64,000 nucleotides of DNA from Pseudomonas viridiflava. Its GTDB lineage: Bacteria > Pseudomonadota > Gammaproteobacteria > Pseudomonadales > Pseudomonadaceae. Each line of letters starts with the position of its first letter. Within the stretch, counting starts at the first letter, position 1. The DNA lies in assembly GCF_003702045.1 (NCBI RefSeq), contig NZ_RBTP01000012.1:682001-746000 (forward strand). Reading direction: 5' to 3'. The notes below the pieces were generated by a model. That model was not told the DNA's origin. It worked only from the letters and a program-made list of their open reading frames with translations, and did no database searches. The translations under genes and the position numbers were made by a program. Below, in pieces: positions 18,801-25,842 of this stretch.

Positions 18801-21800
18801 GCATCGAAGCTGCCAACGACATGAGCATTTCGGCTGGCCGTGACTTCATCAACCGTGGCAGCGTTCTGGAAAGCGGGCGTGATCTGAATATCGTTGCCGG
18901 ACGTGATTTGAGTATCGGCACGACGGAAGTCAATAACAGCCTGTTCTTCGACAAAAACCACAACAGTAGCGACATCACCCAGCTGGGCTCTACGGTCACT
19001 GCTGGACGTGACCTGGGCGCCAAGGCTGGCCGCGATATCTCCCTGATTGCCAGCGACATCGATGCCAAGCGCGACATCGCAATGGCTGCCACGGCAAACA
19101 TGACCATCAGCTCTGCGGCAGACGAAGAGCACTCCCTGTCCAAGAGCAAGAAACTGACCCGTCAGGAAGATCACGTCAGCCAGATCGCCACCGACCTCAA
19201 CGCTGGCGGCAGCGTGGCCCTGCAAGCCGGTCAGAACCTCGCCGTGATCTCCAGCCGGATTACAGCAGGTCAGGAAGCGTACCTTATTGCGGGCGAAAAC
19301 CTCGACATCCTCGCGGCGCAAGACAGTGACTACTCGCTGTACGACAAGAAGAAAAAGGGCTCGTTTGGTTCCAAGAACTTCAAGCGCGATGAAGTGACCG
19401 ATGTGAAGAACATCGGAAGTGAAATCACGACTGGCGGTGATCTGGTTCTGGCGAGTGGTGGCGATCAGAAGTATCAGGTGGCGAAGCTGGAGAGCGGCAA
19501 GGACCTAACGATTCAAAGTGGCGGGGCGGTGACGTTTGAGGGGGTGAAGGATCTACACCAAGAAAGTCATGAGAAAAACAAAAGTGATCTTGCATGGAGT
19601 TCGGTAAAAGGCAAAGGCAGTACCGATGAAACACTGCGACAAAGCGAGCTCGTAGCTAAAGGCGAACTGGCCATTCGAGCGGTAGATGGGTTGAGGATCG
19701 ATATTAAGCAAGTCGATCAGCAAAGCGTGAGCCAGACTATTGAAGCCATGGTCAAGGCTAATCCGCAACTCGCTTGGCTCAAGGATGCGGAAAAACGTGG
19801 TGATGTGGACTGGCGCTTGGTCAAGGAAATACACGAGTCCTTCGAGTACGGTAGTTCGAGCTTGGGTCAAGGAGCGATGCTCGCGATCATCATAATCGTG
19901 ACGGCTTTGACTGCAGGTGCTGCCAGCACACTTGCTGCATCGGCAGGAAGTATGATGGGGGCGGGTGCGGGGAGCACAATGGCGGCTGCTACGGTTGGAG
20001 GTGCCACTTCTGCGGGACTTGGCAACGTAATAGCGACTGCCGCACTGACCTCGATGGCGAGCAATGCAGCTGTCAGTGTTATTAATAATCGGGGCGATAT
20101 TGGTGCGACCTTTAAAGATATAACCTCTTCCAGCTCTCTGAAAGGGTATCTAACTTCCGCGGCTATGGCCGGTTTGATGCCCGGCTACAACCCTACCAAT
20201 CTCGGTTTTAACATGGCAAGTGCGCAAGCAGTGTTGATGAAGTCAGCATCCGATGCGTTTGTTAATACTGTTATTAATGGGGGGAGTTATTCAGATAATC
20301 TTGGTAATGCATTGGCAGGGCAAGCCAGTAATATTGGTATGGCGGTCGGATTTAAATCAATTGGTGGGTGGGCTCTCGGTAAGTACGACGACGGTAGTAT
20401 ACAGAAAGTTTTGGCGCACGCCCTTGTAGGGGGGCTTGTTGCCGAAGCAACAGGAAGTGATTTTAAAACTGGCGCTATGGCTGCAGGTGCCAATGAGGCA
20501 CTGATTAATGTAATTGGCAACATGGCAGGCGGTAACAAGGAACTTGAGCTAATGGCGTCTCAGCTCACAGGTATTGTGGCGGCAGCGGCTGTAAATGGAG
20601 ATGTGGCCAAGGGAGCAGAGGTCGCTAAATATGCAACAACTTATAATAGGCAACTGCACTTTGAAGAACAGAAATGGCTGAATGAAAACGCCAAGGCTTT
20701 TGCTGAGAAAGAGGGCATTACGGAACAGGCAGCGATGGAGCGTCTGAGCCAGCAAGCCTTGAAGAATACAGACATGCTATGGCGTTCCCTGCTGACCGAT
20801 GGTGATGATCCGAAGGCCATGTCTTTTCTGGCAGAATCTGGCAAAACGTTCGTGAATGACTTGGGGACGGACCAAAAGCTCTTTACCACCGACGGTAATC
20901 AACTGTTCCGGCCTGAAATGTTTGCCGATTCGGCCGATCCGGCTTTTTACAAGCAGTTCGTACAGAGTGGTATAAGCCGCAGTTTGAGCGACGGACTCGT
21001 CAAAGAATTGAAGGATTCAGGTGTCGCGTTGAAAAACGGCGCCGTTGATCTGGTAGAGGCTGCGCAGAAAAATCCTGGCGCTGTGCTTGACGCGATCATA
21101 AGCGGAATTGGAGAGCTGCCCCAAGGTTTGGTCGATAGCTTCAAGGAAAGCGGCCAAGCCATAGGTGAGGGAGCAGCAGTCGCCCTGAATACAGATATTT
21201 CCAGCAAGCTCAATGCGATCTATAGTCAGGATGTCGGGACCGCACAGAAAACCTTGCTGGCAATTCGGGTTTTTTCAGCATTGGTGGGAGCGAAGGGGAT
21301 CGCCAGTGCAGGTGATGCATTGGCTGGGAAAGTTATTGGAAAGAAGCTGGATGAAGTACTTGAGCAGACGAATAAAGCTGGCGATAGTGAAAAACTACCA
21401 CCTGATATTGAAGATGGTAAACACAGTTCAGATTCTCCATTGGATAATTCCGATTCGCCGGAAGATAATAGTTTTGTATCTGAATCGTTGGAGTTAAAGC
21501 CGAGGATTGACGTGACTTCATCATTCTCAATGAAGTCGTATAAGGATGGCTTGGTTACTTTGCGGTACGGGAACCCAGAGGAGGGTGGTGCCGGGCTTTC
21601 ATTGAGCGTTGATAAAAGCGGTGTGTTAGGTTTTGATGTTCGTTCATCTAACAATGCGTTAAATCCCTCTGGGACTGATATGTTCATTAGCGCTATGCAG
21701 AGGTTGGAGCAGGAAGGTATTAAAGTTAACGCTGTTAGGGGGGCGTGGTTTGGCGGAACAGATAGCGTAAATACATCAGAGTACTTGGCTAATTTGGAGA

Positions 21801-21937
21801 AGGGTATGCTTCCCGCTGAGGCGGCTGCAAAAACTTGGACTGGACGCATAGCCGCAAAATATGGTTTTACAAATGTTCAGACCCCCGTCAAGGAAAGATG
21901 GAATGATGCGACTACAGTTATTTTTGAAAGGCCGTAA
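15830..21937 (+). CDS. TpsA / CdiA-like exoprotein, C-terminal part with candidate receptor-binding region and toxin tip
   Basis: The frame is open from about 15691; GTG 15830 is its first listed start, but the piece is really the continuation of the upstream gene. In order: the end of the first hemagglutinin repeat block (to about 16100); an AT-rich, repeat-poor, Tyr/Phe-rich domain (about 16100-17170), in the position of the CdiA receptor-binding domain; a Gln/Ser/Pro linker and a YLIETNPVLTELKQFMSSDYLL segment; a second repeat block, FHA-2-like (about 18450-19700, NDVSLIAGQNLDN and related); a hydrophobic Ala/Gly-rich pretoxin region of DUF637 type (about 19860-20700) with YNRQLH near its end; an acidic linker DGKHSSDSPLDNSD; and a final 120-residue domain ending TVIFERP. 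That last domain is the expected toxin and is not recognised. The candidate immunity gene begins 19 bases after the stop. Confidence 0.88.
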   Translation: MIQAGRLTVNVGTFNQTASGQLLASDAFVGTGGNWINDGLIASDGSVDIRIGGGFSGSGRVSSLGGLGLAANQLKLGTSGSIASGTLTDLDIAATAISYGRITSSGDVYLNSALSENYGTLGAARSLVLNVDSLTNNGGFLFGGEEVQINAGYFTNLKGDLYGLRNVVIKGNRVERATSVSNISGTVESGSDISISSSSFENRTEVSLGAEGFGAGRTLVKGLLTLQCLDCGGSTLSVNFVAKEYYEGGQDTDASASSLITAGGNFSFSGGTFINSKSTVVAVGDINISADNFKNLGAVSGSIERTRTYYSGRLNYEGLDGTAWWVLQYNKHNNPDFPGFNYFDEAGNLKLGVITQEFLTSDESGAQYPMFQLRDPVTYAEVKSFPYFYFDLALVYDRPLPASEYSRDGLVDLPSQLANYKLESDVEVATDGGGLGSGRSAVIQAGGNVSIVAKQDLQNSVIHQDYAGSGGVSKVQDTSTSGAGTTVIRINAQLPPDLAQQQINPLALPGFSLPTGQNGLFRLSGQSGNTSSISQATGTPQSWTMGGASISLAQREQSVPDAQPGIIQLGAVGQIDSATRQLAQTTRQAAGVSANASTFDTSAPGFSNAGGFILPGHSSDAAGVTLVDAVAGVTASNQGNGALLPVQSNGSSTAVPLITVASSSGGTIQNPGAVQGSAITSVTPVIGTSVASQIPTSARPSVIAQANQVISAAQPVVVSQSNAISPVAGAASQTVAKVQGLPNSTFVSKPQKYLIETNPVLTELKQFMSSDYLLAGLGYDPEVSAKRLGDGLYEQRLVQQAVVARTGQAFIQGQTSNEAQFKYLMNNAIASKQQLNLAVGVSLSSQQVAALTHDIVWLEEHEVNGEKVLVPVLYLAQADNRLGPTGALIAGNDVSLIAGQNLDNVGTLLASNNLSAVAGNNLVNAGLIEAGNRLDLLAGNDLINTAGGIIKGRDVSLTSLNGDVINERSITSMDNDARGQRHSEFADSAARIEAANDMSISAGRDFINRGSVLESGRDLNIVAGRDLSIGTTEVNNSLFFDKNHNSSDITQLGSTVTAGRDLGAKAGRDISLIASDIDAKRDIAMAATANMTISSAADEEHSLSKSKKLTRQEDHVSQIATDLNAGGSVALQAGQNLAVISSRITAGQEAYLIAGENLDILAAQDSDYSLYDKKKKGSFGSKNFKRDEVTDVKNIGSEITTGGDLVLASGGDQKYQVAKLESGKDLTIQSGGAVTFEGVKDLHQESHEKNKSDLAWSSVKGKGSTDETLRQSELVAKGELAIRAVDGLRIDIKQVDQQSVSQTIEAMVKANPQLAWLKDAEKRGDVDWRLVKEIHESFEYGSSSLGQGAMLAIIIIVTALTAGAASTLAASAGSMMGAGAGSTMAAATVGGATSAGLGNVIATAALTSMASNAAVSVINNRGDIGATFKDITSSSSLKGYLTSAAMAGLMPGYNPTNLGFNMASAQAVLMKSASDAFVNTVINGGSYSDNLGNALAGQASNIGMAVGFKSIGGWALGKYDDGSIQKVLAHALVGGLVAEATGSDFKTGAMAAGANEALINVIGNMAGGNKELELMASQLTGIVAAAAVNGDVAKGAEVAKYATTYNRQLHFEEQKWLNENAKAFAEKEGITEQAAMERLSQQALKNTDMLWRSLLTDGDDPKAMSFLAESGKTFVNDLGTDQKLFTTDGNQLFRPEMFADSADPAFYKQFVQSGISRSLSDGLVKELKDSGVALKNGAVDLVEAAQKNPGAVLDAIISGIGELPQGLVDSFKESGQAIGEGAAVALNTDISSKLNAIYSQDVGTAQKTLLAIRVFSALVGAKGIASAGDALAGKVIGKKLDEVLEQTNKAGDSEKLPPDIEDGKHSSDSPLDNSDSPEDNSFVSESLELKPRIDVTSSFSMKSYKDGLVTLRYGNPEEGGAGLSLSVDKSGVLGFDVRSSNNALNPSGTDMFISAMQRLEQEGIKVNAVRGAWFGGTDSVNTSEYLANLEKGMLPAEAAAKTWTGRIAAKYGFTNVQTPVKERWNDATTVIFERP

Positions 21938-21956
21938 TAGTTAAAGGAGGTTTTGT

Positions 21957-22199
21957 ATGCTAGAAGGTATCAGTGAGGGTAAAAAGCCTTCTCATGTATT
22001 TAGAGATGTTATTAAAGCCGATCCTACTATTGGTAATATGCGTCTTAGCGAATTTTTTCATGAGGAGTTTATTGATGTGGATAGTTTGGCTATGCAGATT
22101 ATATGGAACTGGCGCGGGCCGGGTAGGACTAGCGGGCTTAGTGATGAATCGCTAGATGAGAAGCTGTTAGACTTGCTGAGTGATGCTGGTTATTTGTAA
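21957..22199 (+). CDS. candidate immunity protein (CdiI-like), 80 residues
   Basis: A small acidic soluble protein, MLEGISEGKKPSHVFRDV to SDAGYL, with no signal peptide and no family recognised from sequence. AAGGAGG lies 6 bases before ATG 21957, an excellent ribosome site. It starts 19 bases after the tpsA stop and shares the AT-rich composition of the toxin tip. In contact-dependent systems the gene directly after the exoprotein encodes a cytoplasmic immunity protein that binds the toxin tip, and position, size and acidity fit that. The function is inferred from context only. Its stop codon is followed directly by the terminal GTAA of an IS66-type remnant. Confidence 0.65.
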   Translation: MLEGISEGKKPSHVFRDVIKADPTIGNMRLSEFFHEEFIDVDSLAMQIIWNWRGPGRTSGLSDESLDEKLLDLLSDAGYL

Positions 22200-22349
22200 G
22201 TAACCGCTCCATGAACCCCACATTCAAAGCGCTAAGCTAATGCCCGATGCTGGGCTCCCGATTCTCTCAGGAGCCCGCCGCCATGATGCGATCCGATGCC
22301 AAAGTCGAAAAAGTGTACCTCTACCCCAAACCTGTGGACTTTCGAAAAC
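22200..22349 (+). mobile_element. IS66-family remnant, left end plus start of tnpB (Orf2)
   Basis: The remnant starts with GTAACCGCTCCATGAACCCC, matching the end at 24641-24660 read on the minus strand. At 22283 it encodes the beginning of an IS66 Orf2 protein (MMRSDAKVEKVYLYPKPVDFRK), which then breaks off. The characteristic VYLYPKPVDFRK motif identifies the family. It begins at the base after the candidate immunity gene stop and ends in the first orphan toxin fragment. Only about 150 bases remain, so it cannot move. Confidence 0.75.
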
Positions 22350-22356
22350 CATCGTT

Positions 22357-22575
22357 ATGTTAATTGATGAAAAGACAAAGTTGGCCATCTGGCGCCCTTC
22401 AACGCAAAAGTCGGTTTTGGATACTTTGCAGCGTGTGAAATCTGCCGTTGATCAGAATCCCGGATATAAAGTTGCATATGAGTTTCCGAATCAAAAAGTT
22501 GAGGCACAGGCTAAAGCTTTCATTCGGTCCAATGGTTTCGATAGCGTTGTTAGTACTAGGACAAGAGCCCCATGA
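22357..22575 (+). pseudogene. orphan toxin C-terminal fragment 1
   Basis: An AT-rich 72-codon frame, from MLIDEKTKLAIW to VVSTRTRAP, fused in frame at its 5' side to the IS66 remnant and with no ribosome site of its own. Its TGA overlaps the ATG of the next frame (ATGA at 22572-22575), the coupling typical of toxin and immunity genes. The ending (VAYEFPNQKVEAQAKAF, then IRSNGF) looks like the tail of a polymorphic toxin tip, but the activity is not recognised. It has lost its delivery domain and cannot be exported as it stands. Confidence 0.5.
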
Positions 22576-22775
22576 GTGCAGCGGATATAGAGCTATGGTT
22601 TTATGCGTGTCCTGATAAAACTCTATCTATAAAACAGCGACATGCTGAAATCATAGATAGGATGTCTCGATTGGTTCTCCTTTAAGGTTTGCGTGTGGCG
22701 GAAGATTTGATTGAAAAACTTGTGGGGCGTGATCCACTAGCAATGGTCGAGTTCTTAGAACGCATAAAAGGCTGA
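22572..22775 (+). pseudogene. orphan immunity gene 1, interrupted by an in-frame stop
   Basis: ATG 22572 overlaps the preceding toxin stop. The frame gives MSAADIELWFYACPDKTL and on to RMSRLVLL, then TAA at 22683-22685. It continues in the same frame, GLRVAEDLIEKLVGRDPLA to ERIKG, and ends at TGA 22773-22775. The segment after the stop keeps protein-like composition, so the TAA is best read as a nonsense mutation in a 67-codon immunity gene. A reinitiated short product cannot be excluded. Confidence 0.5.
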
Positions 22776-23099
22776 TGGTGCAAAAGAGATTGGCGCTCCT
22801 GCGAAAGTCGATTATTCAAATGTTGAAAATCCGCCAAATATCGGCCCCGGTAAAGAATTTGCTTTGCGGCAAAAACAAGAGGCGTTGGGATTGAATAAAG
22901 CAGCCAACGACGGCGTAGTTAAATCCGATGCCGGTGGTGCTGTCTTAATCAAACTACAAAAAAGTCAGCGCGGTGTAACTCCAGATCCTAGCGAGTGGCC
23001 GTTTGACCACATAAAACCAAAAAATTGTAATGGTAAAATTTCAGTTCATATCTCCCAATCATATCTCCACAAGAGACTAGGGCTAAATCTGACAAATAG
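22774..23099 (+). pseudogene. orphan HNH-nuclease-like toxin fragment 2, frameshifted
   Basis: The frame opens at 22774 (DGAKEIGAPAKVDYSNVENP) and runs through GPGKEFALRQKQEALGLNKA and QKSQRGVTPDPSEWPFDHIKPK. The DH within a DHIxPK context is the histidine motif of HNH nuclease toxins found at the tips of Rhs and CdiA proteins. Near 23020-23040 the reading frame shifts: another frame supplies the expected ending NFSSYLPIISPQETRAKSDK before TAG 23097-23099. The module is therefore both 5'-truncated and frameshifted, and should encode no active nuclease. The intact gene that follows is its likely immunity partner. Confidence 0.6.
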
Positions 23100-23109
23100 G
23101 CGGTCCTAG

Positions 23110-23721
23110 ATGGATAGTTCAATTCTATACATAAACGAGCTACCTTCAGTTGAGCGTGTTAAATATGTGGCCCAAGGCCTTGCGCTGTTGGATGCCATAA
23201 TCATGCCCGAGTGGGAGTATAGATATTTCTCATTCAACTGTAATTGGGATGGCGCGGGGCAAGAGATGATGGGCTCGATGAGGGACGGTTCGGGGGCTGA
23301 GTATTTTTTGCACTTTACCGATGTAGGTGTTGCGGGAAAAGTTATGTGTGGTTCTCCTCTATCTAATGTGTCTGAATGTTTGAATGCCATGCCCGAGGCG
23401 TTTCAGCGATTTAAAGTTGAGCCAGCGTTCTCTACGGGTAGTGCAAGTCTGTTTTTTTGGCGTGATCTCAAACAGCCATCGTGGTGTGCGTCGCCGGAAG
23501 GGTTGAAAGAGTATCCGCTGCTGGGTTTTTTAGCGGGAAGTATTGCGGCTTATAAAATTTTAGCTGAGGACTACTATGAAAAAAGCATCGATGCAATCGT
23601 ACTTGAGGAAGTGTTTACATCGCTAGACGTTACCGCTGATCAGCTAATGGTGCTTAATCCTAATATAGAGTTAGCTGACTTGGCTGATGATGTTCAAGAG
23701 ATTTTAGGTTGTACGCTTTAA
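23110..23721 (+). CDS. candidate orphan immunity protein 2 (partner of the HNH toxin fragment)
   Basis: An intact 203-residue soluble protein, rich in aromatic and acidic residues (WEYRYFSFNCNWDGAGQEMM), with no signal peptide or membrane span. AGGCGG lies 6 bases before ATG 23110, and the gene starts 10 bases after the true end of the decayed HNH toxin. It is AT-rich like the rest of the island. Position makes it the cognate immunity gene; no biochemical family is recognised. That it stayed open while its toxin decayed suggests it may still protect the cell against neighbours that carry the toxin, which is an inference. Confidence 0.6.
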   Translation: MDSSILYINELPSVERVKYVAQGLALLDAIIMPEWEYRYFSFNCNWDGAGQEMMGSMRDGSGAEYFLHFTDVGVAGKVMCGSPLSNVSECLNAMPEAFQRFKVEPAFSTGSASLFFWRDLKQPSWCASPEGLKEYPLLGFLAGSIAAYKILAEDYYEKSIDAIVLEEVFTSLDVTADQLMVLNPNIELADLADDVQEILGCTL

Positions 23722-23756
23722 TTAGATTGTTAGATCGGAGCAAAAGGCATTCAGAA

Positions 23757-24004
23757 GGTTCCATGTTTGAGAGATGTGGATGATTTCTTTACACTGCAAT
23801 CGACTAGTCTCAATAAAAGGCTGGGACAAAAATTGGTGAGGGCCGCTTACCGTATGAAGCAAGTATTGCTGTTGTAGAACGGTCTACGCAACGGTAGAAG
23901 AAACCCTAGGGAAACTTTGAAGTAAGGCTGCTTACGTCCTTAATTTGAATGGTAGTCTTAACCCTGAAAAAAAAGGCTGCATTCGGAAGGGCTATAAAAA
24001 ATGA
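23757..24004 (+). pseudogene. orphan toxin fragment 3, multiply frameshifted
   Basis: Three frame segments together look like one eroded toxin tip: LRDVDDFFTLQSTSLNKRLG; then, in a second frame, IGEGRLPYEASIAVVERSTQ; then, in a third, VEETLGKL, an in-frame TGA at 23918, and KAAYVLNLNGSLNPEKKG to RKGYKK. The final TGA (24002-24004) overlaps the ATG of the following gene at 24001, again the ATGA coupling. No catalytic motif is recognised. At least two frameshifts and one nonsense change make it inactive. Confidence 0.5.
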
Positions 24005-24333
24005 CACGCATGAATGATGTGAAGAAAATAATCTCTGCTCTTATCTCAAAAAATAAGATAGATTTTTGCCGCGACGACTGGAGTGCTAACTATAGGCAGG
24101 GCTGGGATGAGGAACTTTCAAAAGATTTGCGCCTTGCTTTTGATGATGTTGAAAAATTGATTGCCGGTGTAGAAAATAATGATGATGTTTTGAGTTTAAT
24201 GGCGCTGACGATGGCTCGCATTAGATTTTTAAGGCTTTCAGATTACTTTTTAAATATTCATGAGGACTTAGAAAAAATGCTTGTGATCTACAGGGATAAG
24301 AATATTGAAATTCCTAAGGATTATAAGTATTGA
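24001..24333 (+). CDS. candidate orphan immunity protein 3
   Basis: An intact 110-residue, Asp- and Lys-rich, probably helical cytoplasmic protein (MTRMNDVKKIISALISKN to IEIPKDYKY). Its ATG overlaps the stop of the decayed toxin fragment 3. Composition is strongly AT-rich. No family is recognised; the immunity role rests on gene order. It is followed by about 75 bases of non-coding sequence and then by the second IS66 remnant on the opposite strand. Confidence 0.55.
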   Translation: MTRMNDVKKIISALISKNKIDFCRDDWSANYRQGWDEELSKDLRLAFDDVEKLIAGVENNDDVLSLMALTMARIRFLRLSDYFLNIHEDLEKMLVIYRDKNIEIPKDYKY

Positions 24334-24409
24334 TTGGAGGTTTTGGTCTGGCGGTCAGGCGCTTATGATTGGAGAAAAACATTAAAGCTCTCGTTTTTGT
24401 TGGGGGAAT

Positions 24410-24660
24410 AGCGTTGTTGTCGCTTGTTGAGGAAAACGAAAGTACCGGGTCGAACACGGCAATCCTGATATCCGGTTCAACCAGCGCAGCCATGCCGTCA
24501 ATGGATTTTCTAAAGTCGACGGTCTTGGGGTAGAGGTACACTTTCTCGACTTGAGCGTTGAGTCGCATCATGGTGGATGGGCTTCTGAAAAAAACGGGAA
24601 TCCAGCATCCAGCATCCAGCATTAGCTTAGCGCTTTGAGTGGGGTTCATTGAGCGATTAC
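24410..24660 (-). mobile_element. IS66-family remnant, left end plus tnpB (Orf2) fragment, inverted to the first remnant
   Basis: Read on the minus strand it starts GTAATCGCTCAATGAACCCC at 24660. It carries three GATGCTG units (the other remnant has one), then an Orf2 start at 24571: MMRLNAQVEKVYLYPKTVDF, RKSIDGMAALVEPDIRIAVF and DPVL. The family then expects FVFLNK; that sequence is present one frame away, so the fragment is also frameshifted. The remnant faces inward, opposite to the copy at 22200. Together they bracket the three orphan toxin/immunity modules. Confidence 0.75.
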
Positions 24661-24691
24661 TGTAGTTGATCGGAGCATCCCTAAACCCCCA

Positions 24692-25300
24692 TTAATCCAA
24701 AAGCCCAACCACCTTCCTATACTCCTCACGCCCCCGACCCGCCTCCCGGGTCAATCGAATCTCGATCCCCTTGGGATTATTCTCCCTATTGCCATCCAGC
24801 GTATGCCAGCCGCCATTCTGTCTCCAGATTCGGACCTGCAGCTCCACGACGCCTGCAAGCACAGCAACCCCTTCCTTGGGCGCAGGCAGCGGGTAACGAT
24901 CGCTTGGCAAGCCCATTGCCCGGTACAACGTCCCGTCCTTGAGCCACCAGCGCACGCGTTGCAAACCTTCGCCCGATACGGCGGCACTGCGAATCACGTC
25001 CAGACGAAAGTCGCCTGTGTCAGCGGCACGCACGCTGACCGCTGCCGGGGCCTGAGGTCGGTCGTTCTGATCGCCGTCCAGGTCCGGCTCCTGCATTTCG
25101 ATGCTGGCGCGCAGGGCCACGTCACGTTCCAGTTGGTTGAAGGCGCGCAGCAGGGACTCGGTCTGTTCGGTGTTTTCACGCAGCCGGGCATCGGTGCGGG
25201 TCACGCTGTCCAGGCCGCGCCAGGCAATCAGGCTGACGATGGACATCAACAGGATCGCTACCATGACCTCAAGCAGGGTAAAACCACGCTGACGGTTCAT
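24692..25300 (-). CDS. gspJ: type II secretion minor pseudopilin GspJ
   Basis: After a short basic leader (MNRQRG) comes the type IV pilin-like segment FTLLEVMVAILLMSIVSLIAW, with the prepilin peptidase cut expected between Gly and Phe and the glutamate at mature position 5. The globular domain carries the paired acidic stretch EPDLDGDQND and a C-terminal YRKVVGLLD. GspJ forms the pseudopilus tip with GspI and GspK. ATG 25300 was chosen because the leader starts there and it overlaps the gspH stop by 4 bases (ATGA); a longer frame to 25399 only runs back over gspH. At 202 residues it has the usual length. Confidence 0.88.
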   Translation of the reverse strand: MNRQRGFTLLEVMVAILLMSIVSLIAWRGLDSVTRTDARLRENTEQTESLLRAFNQLERDVALRASIEMQEPDLDGDQNDRPQAPAAVSVRAADTGDFRLDVIRSAAVSGEGLQRVRWWLKDGTLYRAMGLPSDRYPLPAPKEGVAVLAGVVELQVRIWRQNGGWHTLDGNRENNPKGIEIRLTREAGRGREEYRKVVGLLD

Positions 25301-25758
25301 GGCGCACTGACCACGCTCAGTTGTCCCAATGCCGTGCGCTGCACGTCCAGCGAGTGCTGGCCGTCTGAGAGCCGGATAGACAGCGCCGGGTTGATCCACT
25401 CGGCATTCAGTATCACCGCTTGCCTGGGCCGGGTTTGCACGCGCATCGACGGCGTTTCCCAGTGACGAGGACGCAGTTGCGGGTCGTTGGCGAAGTGGTC
25501 GTAACCGGTGCCTTGTGTGTCACGCCGTCTGAACGAAAAGCCCTTTTCATCGGCCAGCCAGGTGATCGGGCGGCCGTCGGCCCTGGCCTCGGCCTGGGCG
25601 ATTTGCAGCAGGTGTGCCAGGCGCTCGCTGTCCTTGCGCAGCAGCGCATGGGCATCGGGTTTGATGCTGAGGCTGACCGCCGCGCTGGCGATGCCGATGA
25701 TGACCAGCACCACCATCAGTTCTATCAAGGTAAAGCCGTCTTGCCTGTCCGTGGTCAT
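25297..25758 (-). CDS. gspH: type II secretion minor pseudopilin GspH
   Basis: MTTDRQDG is followed by FTLIELMVVLVIIGIASAAV, a textbook class III prepilin signal with cleavage after Gly and Glu at position 5. The mature part (ALLRKDSERLAHLLQIAQAE and so on) matches the GspH layout, in which an N-terminal helix packs on a beta domain. At 153 residues it is of normal size. It is the first gene of a two-gene minus-strand unit with gspJ (4-base overlap), divergent from gspC. It would sit just under the pseudopilus tip complex in the inner membrane and periplasm. Confidence 0.85.
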   Translation of the reverse strand: MTTDRQDGFTLIELMVVLVIIGIASAAVSLSIKPDAHALLRKDSERLAHLLQIAQAEARADGRPITWLADEKGFSFRRRDTQGTGYDHFANDPQLRPRHWETPSMRVQTRPRQAVILNAEWINPALSIRLSDGQHSLDVQRTALGQLSVVSAP

Positions 25759-25842
25759 GAAAAATGCGTTCCTTCGGTGGGCCTCTGTGCCGACGTGCCG
25801 TCTGATGTAGACTCCCAGCCAGGACGAACAGGAGGTTCAGTC

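Noticed and set aside
22240..22575. A single 111-codon gene starting in the IS66 remnant
   Set aside because: The first 38 codons are out-of-frame IS66 sequence; only the last 72 codons resemble a toxin tail, so it is a chance fusion of two remnants.
24600..24625. CRISPR-like short repeat
   Set aside because: The three GATGCTG units are contiguous, only 7 bases long and without spacers. They are a microsatellite inside an IS66 end.
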